Below are positions 49,020 through 60,699 of a stretch of 64,000 bases of DNA, piece by piece. The notes beneath the pieces were generated by a model. The model saw only the letters and a program-made list of their open reading frames with translations. It was not told the DNA's origin and did not search any database. Each line of letters starts with the position of its first letter. Within the stretch, counting starts at the first letter, position 1. Origin of the DNA: Apis mellifera (Eukaryota; Arthropoda; Insecta; Hymenoptera; Apidae). Where the stretch lies: NCBI RefSeq assembly GCF_003254395.2, contig NC_037638.1:7923001-7987000 (forward strand), given 5' to 3'. The translations under genes and the position numbers were made by a program.

Positions 49020-49649
49020 GTTTATACCGCCCAGTTTATAATAACAATGATTCATATCAGATGGCGTTGCAATTTGTACATCACTTGAATATACAGGAGT
49101 TTTCTGACTCTGCTTTGTCATGGACATGCAAGCTTCTAATGGTTCGTACTTGTTTTCCTACGCTATGTGATATGTTCGCGCGTTAAATTACATCGTAATT
49201 TATGATCTTGGGATTGAATACTTTACACAGGATATGGTGTATCTTCAAAGAGAATCTTCTTCTTTTGAGACATGTTTCCCAGTGGAAAAGGTTGAATAAA
49301 TGTTGATTTTCAAAGCTTCGGCGTCGCTTTGAGAAATAAATCATATTGAGTTTTTTTTTTTACATTTTATATTATATAGAATAGATTTTAATTACAGTAT
49401 TATCAATTTAAAAAACTATTTTTGTATTATATATTGTATAGTGCATTGTCGTTAAATTTTGTATATATTAAGAATCGTCTTACCTATTAAGTATCTTAAT
49501 TTCATTAAATTTATTATATTTATATAAAATAATTTGTTTCATGTTGAAATGTTATTATTTCAATTATAATAATTCGTTATTTGACATTAAAAAATATTAA
49601 TGTACATAATCTATCTAAAAGTAATATTTTAATCATTATGTGAATATAG
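49020..49649 (+). promoter_or_regulatory. Candidate promoter and 5'UTR of Sfmbt
   Basis: GC content rises at 49020-49340. An AGATGGCG word near 49059 resembles the motif of the 39.3-kb cluster. An intron probably separates this leader from the acceptor at 49648-49649. The exact donor and start site are not resolved, and an additional coding exon cannot be excluded. Confidence 0.35.
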
Positions 49650-49651
49650 GA

Positions 49652-49973
49652 ATGGATATTTGTATGAATTCAGTGTATGCTTCCATCCCTGGATTACCGG
49701 AATTAGGGATGGTATGGATGGGAGATATGATGGTACATGGAGAACCAACACATGAACTTATGTTGGATCCACGTCAAGCTGAAAGTCCATTCTTTTCTCA
49801 TGGTTCAAATCCATATGAAGACATTAGGAATCATCAAATTGCACCTACAACTATGGTACGGTACCTACCACCCCAATTTCCTAATGAATGTTCAGAACCT
49901 GATGAAGCTATGGAAGCTGTTGATGCCCAAGAAATACAACAAGTAAATTTAATTAAATATTTTTAAAATATGA

Positions 49974-50032
<59 letters not shown>

Positions 50033-53000
50033 AACTTATAATATATATATAATATGAAAGTTATGCCACATTTATTATTTTCTAGGAATATGATTCACAA
50101 TCTGAAAGGCAAGAAATGACAGAATATTTGACATTAGAAGATTATATGGGTGATGAAGAACGGGAACAAGTTGTAAACAATGCAGCAACACAAACTACTC
50201 AAGACAATCGTAATAGAAAAATAAAACCTATAAAACATCCTGGATTGGTTTTAAAGACACCAATTGCATATCAACCACATACAGATTTAAATTTTATTCC
50301 CATTCGTAAGGATGGTATAGGTAAAATATAAATTCAATATAATACATTGTAATACATTTTAAATATAAATAGAAATTATTTATCATAAATTATTTTTTTA
50401 TAGCTGTTTGTGAAAAATGTGGTGCTATTGGTGTAAAACATGCATTTTACACCAAAGAACGTCGATTTTGTAGCAGAGCATGTGCAAGATCTTCAGAACA
50501 TACTGCTCCTACTGCTGATTCTACATACAGTCCATCTCATTCAATAGAAGCACCTACATCTCTAAATTCATCATCTCCAAATGAGTCTAAAGTAATGAAA
50601 AATGTAAGTTTATGTAATAAAAGTAATTTGTGTAAATTTGTAATTGTAATTTTAAAAGATTATATAATATTTTATTTTAAATTTTTTAGGCCATAGTAAA
50701 AGAAGAAACAGATATAAAAGAATCTTCTGAACTTGAAAAAGAGAAAGTTATATCTGAACTAGTAATGCCAGAGGATTTACCTGTAAGAAGAAAAAGAACT
50801 GCTGAAATGGCAGGTTCTTATGATTGGACTCCACAGTTAATTGAACCTGGATTTTGTGCTGCTCCAGTATCTTGCTTTAAACATGTTAGTGTTCTATGTA
50901 GTTCTAAATATTCTATTCAATATTAAAATTATATAAATATAATATAAATTATATATAATTTATAATTTATCTTTTATAATTCTTAATTTATATATTTTGC
51001 AATTTTTTTTAATTTAAATTTTTATATTTTAGGCACCTATATCAGAAATATGGGATAATATCACAGTTGGCATGAAAGTAGAAGTTGAAAATACTGATTG
51101 TGATGAAGTATGTGAAGCTTTTCCAGATTCTTTTTGGGTTGCTACTGTATTACGTATATCTGGATATAGAGCTTTGTTAAGGTATGAAGGTTTTGGACTT
51201 AATGCTGACAAAGATTTTTGGGTATCATTGTGCTCGAATGATATACATCCAGTAGGTTGGTGTGCAACAATCGGCAAACCTCTTATTCCACCTAATAGTA
51301 AGTAAATATCTTTTATAAAGTATATATTTTCATTAATATTTTCTTTTTTTTTCTTCTAAAATCAATAACAATAAATTAATAATTTTTTTCAGCAATTGCT
51401 AATAAGTACAAAGACTGGAAAGATTTTTTAATGAGACGATTAACAGGTGCAAGAACACTGCCAACTAATTTTTATAATAAAGTTAATGATAGTATGAAAT
51501 CGCGTTTTAGATGTGGACTTCATTTAGAAGTAGTAGACAAAAATAGAATCTCGCAAGTAAAAGTAGCAACAATACAAAAAATTGTGGGTAAACGGTTACA
51601 TGTACGATATTATGATTCACCACCCGAAGATAATGGTTTTTGGTGCCACGAAGATTCCCCGCTTATACATCCCGTTGGTTGGGCTAAACGTATAGGACAA
51701 ACATTGGATGCATATCCTGAATATTTAGAGCGTGTGTCAAAATCAAAATTGTGTGAAGATGATGCGACTGAAGATCTCTTCTATGTGCCAAAGAACCATC
51801 ATGTACATCTTGGATATACATTTCGAGAAGGAATGAAAGTAGAAGCTATTGATCCTCTTAATCTTTCTGCCATATGTGCAGCAACAGTTATGCAAGTTTT
51901 AAAAGAGGATTATATAATGATCCGCATAGATAGTTATGATGAAGATGCAAGTGGTGCTGATTGGTTTTGCTATCATTCATGTTCACCTTGTATCTTTCCA
52001 ATTGGATTTTGTTCTCAACATGGATTACCACTTACACCACCAAAGGGTTATGATCCTACTACATTTACATGGGATGCATATTTAACAGAGACAAACACTA
52101 TACCTGCTCCTGTGCAGTTATTTAATAGGGTAATTTTAGAAACAATTTTAATAAGATTTTTATATAAATAAATATTTGTTATAATTTGTTATATTTTTGT
52201 ATTTTATATTTGTTTATAGATTTATTTTTAGATAAATAGAAATTTTTATTATAGGAAATACCTCAACATGGATTTATTGAAGGAATGAGACTTGAAGCTG
52301 CTGATCTAATGGATCCTAGATTAGTTTGTGTTGCTACTATTACTAGGGTAATTGGAAGGTTATTAAGAGTACACTTTGATGGTTGGGAGGATGAATATGA
52401 TCAATGGTTAGATTGTCAGAGTCCTGACATTTATCCAGTTGGATGGTGTGACCTTGTTGATCATAAATTAGAAGGGCCCCGTGTACTCAATAAAAACACT
52501 AGTCCTACTGGTAAATATTCTTTTCATATTTTGATATTCTAATTTAGCTCAAAACTGATTTTTTATTTTGAAAATATTTTCGAAAATAGATTATTTTTTT
52601 CTATATAATAGTCATAATTATTTATGATTATAATATATGCAATTATACTTTGTGTAATTATTTTTATATGTAATATATTTTTCTATATGAATTGTAATTA
52701 TATATTCCAAATAATAAACATAAATTTTAAAGAATTTTTTAATTATAATAATTGTGATAAATTATAAATTAAAATGATAAATGATTTAAATATTCAATGA
52801 TGATGTTTTGATATATTTATTTTATTTATTTATTTATTTTTTTTTAAGTAAAATCACCAAGAGGCCTTAAACGTAAAGCTAAGAGAAAATTGAAGAAAAG
52901 CAACAAAGTATCTTGCGCGAAAAACATTCTACCTCGGCACAGTGAACGTATCAGCATGGCTCGCGAACGCGAACGCGAAGTTGAGCCTGCTCAAGGAATA

Positions 53001-53701
53001 AAAATTGAAAGAGAATGTGATTTGGAAAGTCTACCAGAACAAAGAAATAGGGAACCAGAACCAGCCGAAGAGCCAGCTGGACCTGATCAAACTTTACCTA
53101 GTCCTACTAGTGGACAAGGTCAAGCATTAAATGATACTCAAAGTGAGATACAAAGTCCTCCACCACCAAAAGAACGAACCGCAACATCATACATTAATGT
53201 GAGTATGGTTTGATTTATTTTTTATATTGCTTACATATTTAGAAATTTTTAAAAAATTATCAATAAATTTTTTTATTAAGATATCTATTAAATATAATAT
53301 CAAATCTTATATAATCTTATTTAATAAATAATTTTAAATATAAAAATTTTTAAAGTAATTTTTTTTCATAGGTAACATCTGCCTCTAGCAAATACATCCC
53401 AAGGCTAGCAGATGGTGTTCAAAAAAGTTCTGAATCTGGTGACTTAGTGCCATCTGAGTGGAATGTGTTTGACGTTGCACAATTTCTTCGTGTTAACGAT
53501 TGTGCAACATATTGCGATAATTTTAGTAAACGTAAAATAGATGGAAAAACTCTATTGACACTTACTAAGGACCAAATAATAGACCTTACAGGTTTTAAAG
53601 TTGGGCCTTCTTTAAAAATATATGATCTTATTCAACAATTGAAAATCAAAGTGAATCCAGCTCAGGAAAGGTTGAAATTAGGATTGAAAAAGTTATTATA
53701 A
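49652..53701 (+). CDS. Sfmbt: Sfmbt: four-MBT, FCS zinc-finger and SAM domain Polycomb-group protein
   Basis: A nuclear Polycomb-group protein; in flies it pairs with the DNA-binding protein Pho to form PhoRC at Polycomb response elements. Its MBT repeats bind mono- and dimethyl-lysine. Nine exons, phases consistent: 49652-49942, 50086-50320, 50404-50603, 50690-50884, 51033-51297, 51393-52129, 52255-52510, 52849-53198, 53372-53701; 952 aa. FCS zinc finger at aa 178-205 (CEKCGAIG...FCSRAC, four cysteines present). MBT1 about 310-395, MBT2 401-505, MBT3 530-620 and MBT4 627-720, with the HPVGWC/YPVGWC signature in 1, 2 and 4 and FPIGFC in 3. MBT4 has GMRLEAADLMDPRL and WEDEYDQWLDCQSPD, the methyl-lysine pocket residues. 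A basic/E-R-rich linker (exon 8) follows, then the SAM domain about 868-940 (WNVFDVAQFLRVNDC...). Four MBTs plus FCS and SAM fit Sfmbt, not l(3)mbt (three MBTs). The first ATG after an acceptor was taken as start; fly Sfmbt is longer (about 1220 aa), mostly at the N-terminus. Confidence 0.92.
49981..50030. repeat. (AT)25 microsatellite in the first Sfmbt coding intron
   Basis: A pure AT dinucleotide run of about 50 bp. Confidence 0.95.
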
Positions 53702-53844
53702 CAAAGATAGTACATAGTTAATACCATGAATAAGTTCCATCATTGCATACAAATAAACATGGATTTACAGGTAAGGCATGTAGAAGCAAGTAATTAAAAT
53801 TCATGTTTCATCATGGTTATATACAGTGTTTGTTATATGCTTTA

Positions 53845-53900
<56 letters not shown>

Positions 53901-56900
53901 GTATATACACATGTATATATACAGGATGTTCTAATGAAATACATAGACACATTTAAGGAATAATTTTAAAAATTGAAACGAATGCAAAAGTTGCATTGAT
54001 ATGCAAAAATGTCTGATAAAGTTTATTTTTTAAATTATAAGCAAATTAATTTTGCACTAGAAAAGAGATGGAAATAAAATATGATAAAAATAGAATAATT
54101 TCACTTTGCGCTTTTTTTAATACAAAATTAAATTATTTATAATTTGAAAAATAAGCTTTCTTTGATATTGATTATTAATGTTTGTATTTATTTAAACCTT
54201 TGAAATTATTTCTTAAATTTTCTATTTATTTTGTCTAAATATCTTGTATATAAGTATATGTATAAATAAATATATATACACATATGTATCAAAATTGCTA
54301 AAAATAGAGATTTTGCTCTCTCATCAATATCAATTTGAGAAGAATAACATTCATTTAAAAAAAGAAAAAGATTGATTTATTAAAAAAAAGAGGGAGAAAA
54401 AATTAATTATTTCGTTTTGAAATTATATAAATAATTTAAAAAATATTTACTTATATATTTAACATAAAGAAAGAGAAATAATTTTATTAAAAAATTTTAA
54501 AACATTTTAAAACATTTTCTCTTTTAAAAATTTACATTTTCAAGATTATCTGAAAATTAAATAGATAAATTTTCTTGAAATAACAAAAACACTGTAATAT
54601 TAAATATATTATTTCTTTCTACATTAAAATAAAATACATAAATTACTTCAATATATACAACTAAACAGATGAATTCTAGAATGAAAAGATTTACATAAAT
54701 TCATAATTATATACAGTTTGACTTTCTAACTTAATATTCTAACAATCTGATAGAAAAATAAAATGAAGATTCATATTTATATTTATGTAAATTGTTATCT
54801 GAAATATTAAGAGAAAATTTGTCATGTTGCATTTACATATTTTGATGTATATTAGAAGTTACTTATTCTAGCAATTTTTTATTTTTTCACGACGCCGTTA
54901 TTTGTAAATCCATGCTTTCACGTTGCACTAAATTGATTGCAGATGCATGAACCACATTTAAAAAAATGCTAATATATTTAAGAATTTTTTTTAAACAAAC
55001 CGAAAGTTAAAGAATGTAATTTAAAACAAAAATTTAGGAGTAAATCAACAAAAATATATTAGTGTGGGAAATAAAAATATAGTAAAATGAATCATAAAGT
55101 ACAAATAACTTCTTGAATATCAATTCATTACAGTTTCAATCATATTTGCCTTAATCATATAATTCGCAATATTAAAATAGTTTTATGTATTTTAATAAAT
55201 TTGTTGATTTACTCTTTATTGTAATCAAGAGCCACACACGCGTATGTACATAATTAAATAAAAAAAAATAATCAACTTCTAATCAATCTTGTAAATATAG
55301 CATTTAGCACAGTATTAGGTTTAGCTACTTTTTCTGAAAAAGAATGAAGAGATAACCACAGTATAAAAGAAGCATAATTGTTAGAAAGTGGTTGATGCAT
55401 TTGTATAACAGATATTGTATCTATATGTAGCTTTATAATCATTACAGTAAATCAAACCAGTCGAGCAAAGTCTGAGACTAATTTGCCTTAGGCTCCTTAT
55501 ATACTATTTTTAGTATGATAGAGTAACATGGTTACTCTCTTTATTTATTCAATATTTTGGAATCTCATGAGGTACCAATTTAATTTGGTTCCAAACATTT
55601 TCTTAGCAGTTAATTGATAAAATATTAGATTCAAAACATATAAATGATCATCTAGATCTTATAGTCATGATCATACCAGAATTTGAATTGAAGTAAAGTG
55701 AAGTATTTTCTTTTGTTATGATAATGAGCGATTTTACATTAGCAATGTAAAAATTTATTAATTCGGAGAATATTATATAGATATATCTGCTGAAGAAAAA
55801 ATAATGTTTTCTTAAATCATTGTGTACAAATTGGGAGGCATTATAAATAGTATTACAATTAGAAACATACGAAGTTTGGATTTTGTTTAAAATATATTAA
55901 TCACACATAACTGTGAGTACAAAAGAATAAAACAATATCAATTACAAATTAAAAAACAAAAAATAACAAATTTCTATGTGTTATATCAATCATTTTTTAT
56001 TTGAAAACAAAATAACGTCCAGTATAAAATTAGTATAAAAACTAATATAACAATTTTAATCTTTTCAGAGAAAAGCAATGTCTAATTTAAAAATATGAAA
56101 ATATTTAAAAAAAAAAACATTTTTCTTCTTAAAAATTGTTTTATAATAATTAGATAATTTAAGATATGCAAACGCACTAATAATGGAAAATTAAATGATA
56201 CGTGTATTTATGCAATTTTTTTACACGAAACATCGAGCATTTAAATAATACTACATACTAATTAAAATAAAACTGAAAAAAAGTTTAAATGTGCACTTCT
56301 CTTTCTGAACAAAAATATTTTTTACTCAGTCAAATAATACTGAGTAAATAGCTGTCTTATAATATATTAGTAAAAATGCTTCATGATTTCATACTTGCAT
56401 ACATGTCATTCCCCATTCACATTAAAAACAGTTAAAAATTTAAGATTAAAATAAGATTTATATTTTTAAAATTGGAAATATAAAATTTAGTTTTAAAAAA
56501 AAAATCATTTTCCGGATTAATGAATGAAACGAAATAAGAATAAGAAACGAAAAAATTGTTATTTTCATTTTACACATTTAAGGCGTATTCATAGTTATCT
56601 TTTTCTAAATTATAATGTATGCAATTTTTATTTTATATGATGTAAAATATTAATATAAATGAACATTATACATAAATAATAACTATGAATACAGCCTCTA
56701 AATATTATTTTTAGCCACTATATCAGAATATAAAAAAAATATAATTTAATCGACAGTATTTATCGATATGTTTGAAAGTGAGAATATCTTTATTTCCTCT
56801 TTTTATTTGTAAGTTCATGACTCCTATATTTTTTTTATACAATTAAAGAGAAATTGATTAAAAATAAATGTTTTTCATATATTGTAAAAAAATTTGCAAA

Positions 56901-57690
56901 TAATGATGAAAGTACATTGTTTATATTAAATCATCTGAGTGTTTATATTTCAGTGTCGTTCCGTTATTTTTAGCATGTGCAATAATTGGCCGTTAGATGG
57001 CAGTAGCTACACGATTTTTGAGAACTTATTGATTTAAATAAGAAAAATTAATGAAATTTCTCTGAAAAAATTGTTTAAAAAATATTTTAACAAAAATTTA
57101 TATGAATTTCATTATGAAAAATCAATTATAATAATTAAACTATATATTTAAACACTTTTAAAAATTATTAATTTTCAATAAATAATCAAAGCAGATAAAA
57201 TTCATGAAGTATTTAAATATACGTGGTATTCTGAAAGTTTATTATTTTTATACTTATATTATTATACACTTATTTTTTTATACCTATTATTTTTTGCATA
57301 TTATTAAAAAATACATTTTAAAAAATAATCAATTTATAAATGAATAAAATGTATTAAAATTATTTAAAGTCATATCACATAATATGAATAAAAATTTTAA
57401 TATTATTTAATCAAAAAATATATATATATCTAATAAACATAATAAAATATATAAATTTAGATATTTAGACTCGCCATTTTAAATGAAAACAATATTAATT
57501 TAATGATAAATTATATAAGAGATAAAAATATTACTAATAAATATAATATAAAATTTTTTTTATTTATCACTTTATTTTACATATGTATTTTTCATCAATC
57601 ATCTTAAAACATATTTATGTAAAAATAAACAAGACAATTTACTTAGGATATCATATATATCATATATATGAAGAAGCAACGAATTTTTAT
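53702..57690 (+). other. Sfmbt 3'UTR and spacer
   Basis: AT-rich, with an (AT)n tract at 53850-53915 and a short TTTTACAT/ATGTAAAA hairpin near 55732-55752. Block 55270-55760 is somewhat less AT-rich and may be distal 3'UTR. A GTTAGATGGCAGTAGCT sequence near 56993 resembles one unit of the 39.3-kb cluster (AGATGGCACTAGCT). No protein ORF. Confidence 0.4.
53850..53915. repeat. (AT)n/(GTAT)n microsatellite
   Basis: An AT dinucleotide run followed by GTATAT units, 150 bp after the Sfmbt stop codon. Confidence 0.9.
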
Positions 57691-57699
57691 TATACTTTC

Positions 57700-58240
57700 G
57701 TATCATGTAACATTGCGCAGAAAACTTGATGAAGGACCAGGATAAAAGATTGTGTGCGCGCGCGTCATGGATGTACAGATGGCTTAACGTGGTATATGTG
57801 CGTTTACTTGTGAAGTGGGGGAAGTGGGGGAGACTGGCGTATTCTATGGGCGGGGCCTCTGCCAGCTGGCAGATGTTTCCCGCGCGGCCGCACCATTCCT
57901 CTAGCGTAAACCTACGCGACATGAAAGTAGTCCCTTCTATCGCGTTAAATATTTCTAACAATAGCTCGCTAAGAAGCATCTAGATATACCAGTGATCTGT
58001 TGTAAAGCAGTAGGTAGCCTGTTTACAACTACCTGCAGAAAACTGTGGAAACGCAATATGAAACCAAAGATGAGCTGGTGTGGGATTGGTCCAAAGAGAG
58101 TCATTGTCCAGGGCAGAGTACGATGTAGAGTTCACCCTAACCGCGTCCATTAAACTTTTCGCGAGTGCCTTGAAAATGGTTTTCGAGCGTTTAATACCGT
58201 GAATCTTTGTGCACGTCTGCAATTGTGTACCTGCAAATGT
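57700..58240. promoter_or_regulatory. GC-rich regulatory block with GC box, palindromic E-box and E2F-like site
   Basis: An abrupt GC-rich block in AT-rich DNA. GGGCGGGGCC near 57849 is a canonical SP/KLF box. A 16-bp perfect palindrome TCTGCCAGCTGGCAGA (57858-57873) centres on the E-box CAGCTG. TTTCCCGCG (57876-57884) fits the E2F consensus. Overlapping ORFs on both strands (57599-58222) have no domains and run into the motifs, so I read this as a distal promoter or enhancer for the gene at 59094. Confidence 0.45.
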
Positions 58241-58769
58241 TACTATTGTGTTTTACCAGAATAGAAAATCAAGACAACGAACTTTATTACGCATTCGATT
58301 ATATTTTCATTTATATAGTTTCACTACTACAGTGTGTGAGTGATATTTCCATCGATAAAGTATCCTGGATAATAATATTTAGTATGTGTCACGTGATGGT
58401 TTTGTCGGCATATACGTATAAAATTATCTTATAAATCGCGATGAAGTTTATAGAACGATTGATTTGAAATGTAGTACTATTTTATGAAATATTGGACATT
58501 ATCAATTCATATTTTAAATCTTATAGTGAAATTTAAGTACTTTGTTAATATTCTTATTTATATATGCGTATTAATATTAATTCCATTGAACAAATATATA
58601 CGATTAATTGAAGATATGTTAGAGTGCATACACGATAAAAATAAGTTGTATTAAAAATTGAATGTGTTTAACGGCACTTAAAATTTGCAAAGATTTTGTA
58701 TAAATAAAGAGTGACGCATATTTATAAAAGGGAGAAAGGGGCACTGAATGGACCATAAATGGTGACGGC

Positions 58770-59093
58770 CCTGAAGCCGGTGGCGGAGTGATTCGTGGTA
58801 CTCTGTGGGGGCCCTCAGCTGTTTCCCGCCAAAGATCGCCATTACAAAACGCGTTCGGGCGTTGTGTGTGCGCCGCGCGGAGTGGCTGTTCCGTGGACGA
58901 ATCTCGGTGCGTGCCACCGTGGTTTAAAAAATTAATTAACGAGTTCCGGAGAATCCGCGTCATAGGCGTGAGGTGTGCGCGTCGTTTTTGTGGAGTGTGC
59001 GAGAAAAGCCCGTCGTCTTTTCGCTGCCGCGACGACGGTTGCTGGGACGTGGAATCGCGCGGCGGGATTCTCAGTGCTGCGGACTAACGAGAT
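58770..59093 (+). promoter_or_regulatory. Proximal promoter and 5'UTR of the right-edge gene, with a perfect E2F-type site
   Basis: A CpG-rich block directly before the start codon. TTTCCCGCCAAA at 58822-58833 is the classical E2F/DP sequence, 260 bp upstream of the ATG. GCCAT lies 10 bp further on. No TATA box is visible, as expected of a broad, CpG-rich promoter. ORFs in this block are 5'UTR by-products. Confidence 0.5.
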
Positions 59094-59176
59094 ATGTCAG
59101 TGTTTGGTAGTGAGGATCGAATTCTACTTGAAGAAATTGTTGAAACCACCGAGGAACAAGAAACTAATTTGTGCGG
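59094..59176 (+). CDS. First coding exon of an unidentified gene running off the right edge
   Basis: ATG at 59094 opens 27 codons, MSVFGSEDRILLEEIVETTE then EQETNLC plus two bases of the next codon, up to a perfect donor GG|GTAAGT (59177). The peptide is acidic and probably helical. I do not recognise the family. No second exon of matching phase (2) was found by 64000, so intron 1 is at least 4.8 kb. The CpG-rich, E2F-site-bearing promoter suggests a proliferation-linked or broadly expressed gene; that is inference only. Confidence 0.6.
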
Positions 59177-59650
59177 GTAAGTTTTTCATAGATTAAACTA
59201 CTTAAACTAAGCGTGAAAATTTTGAAGTAATCGGAATGTGCAAATGCACACACGGCCATGTGTCGACTCTGAAAATTCGTGTGAGTTACATACGCGTTCG
59301 CGTGTACGTCAGCATTATATAGTGTATAGAGCAGTTCAGTTTGACATGCCACGTCATTTCTGATTTTAAATACACGATATAGCGCTTTCTTTGCGAATTC
59401 AACAGCTAAGATGACATAAATTTATTGGTAAAGGAAGGCGTGCTTGTCCTCCTTATCAAATCATGCCAATTGCGACTGTAATAATGTCTATCACCTTCTC
59501 GTTCTATTCGCCATCATGTCGATACCATCGCTAACACCGTCATCACTGTCGACGTCGCGGTGTCATTGGCAAGTCTCGGTAATCGTGACACGGATAAAAC
59601 GTGTACACAATACAAACAAAATCCTAGTCTCGATAGCCAGCTGTCGTGAA

Positions 59651-59672
59651 GCCGGCCGGCCGGCCGGCCGGC
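59651..59672. repeat. Five-fold GCCG/GGCC palindromic run
   Basis: 22 bp of pure alternating GCCGG/CCGGC, self-complementary over its whole length. Such a run is rare in so AT-rich a genome. Confidence 0.85.
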
Positions 59673-60237
59673 ATAATAGTCTTCGTCTTCTATGTGATGC
59701 AATTAAATAAGATTATTTCATTCGATTCATAGTGAATTTTTTTTATTTTTATTTTAATTTTTCTAGTATCATATTTAGTATATATACGAAAGAATATTTA
59801 TTTTTAATTATTTATATTGAAGATATGTCAAACGCATATACCATCGTTCACGCCCAAACAAGCATGGCGCGAGAATCATGTTTTAATAATTATTTTTTTA
59901 GCAATAATAAATATACAATTATTTAAATTCAATCGTAGATTTAAAAATGATTAAATTTTATTTTTTTCATTATTTTTTTTCATTATTTATAATATAATAA
60001 TTTAAATAATGTTTTATAATATATTTTATTCAATTTTTTTATTATTTCCAATTTTTATTCTTGAATCTATAACTACTATATCATATTTAGTAAAAATTGT
60101 TTTAGAAATTTAATGTTAAGTGATTGTTAAAATAGATAGACATTGCTATTAATTGTTTACCGTTTTTTAAACATTTAAGATTTAAAAAGCATATATGCAG
60201 TATATATCAGAATAACATTTACATTCAGATTTTGTAT

Positions 60238-60322
60238 AATATATACATACATACATACATACATACATATACATACATCATATATATATATGTGTGTGTG
60301 TATGTATATATGTATGTATATA
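60238..60322. repeat. (ATAC)n/(TG)n/(TATG)n compound microsatellite
   Basis: A tetranucleotide ATAC run followed by AT, TG and TATG units. Confidence 0.9.
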
Positions 60323-60691
60323 TTATTTTGTTTCCTTCGTGACACAATATTGCTTTTCTCTCTTTCGATCATTTTTCCGTTATGAATTCGTTAATCAACA
60401 AAAGTTGCAAAAGTAAATTCAAAAAAATTTTTATAATATACGATTCTATACAAATTTTTGTTTACATTGACGATAGAAATAGATGTGGTTTTTGGTTTTT
60501 TTTTTTTATCACCTAAGATAAATGAGAATGTTAAAATTTGAAAAAAGAAGTAATAAAGGCGGAATAAAGAAAAAAAAGACGAAAGGACGAGGAAAGCGAG
60601 TTCCTTTGTATACGGCCGAGTGACCGACAGCCGGCCAGGGTATACTACGTGCGTTACGTAAAGCCACGTTTGTTGCACAATAATGGGTCTC

Positions 60692-60699
60692 TATAAATA
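60692..60699 (+). promoter_or_regulatory. TATA box candidate inside the intron
   Basis: TATAAATA in a GC-richer island (CTCTATAAATAACTCG), with GC-rich sequence beginning about 30 bp downstream where a start site would fall. Confidence 0.3.

Noticed and set aside
57599..58222. ORFs on both strands in the GC-rich block
   Set aside because: They overlap the GC box, E-box and E2F-like motifs. No domains, and both strands are equally open.
58788..59087. 99-codon Cys/Arg-rich ORF upstream of 59094
   Set aside because: It lies in the CpG-rich 5'UTR and ends just before the real start. The cysteines follow from TGT/TGC in GC-rich DNA and form no known finger spacing.
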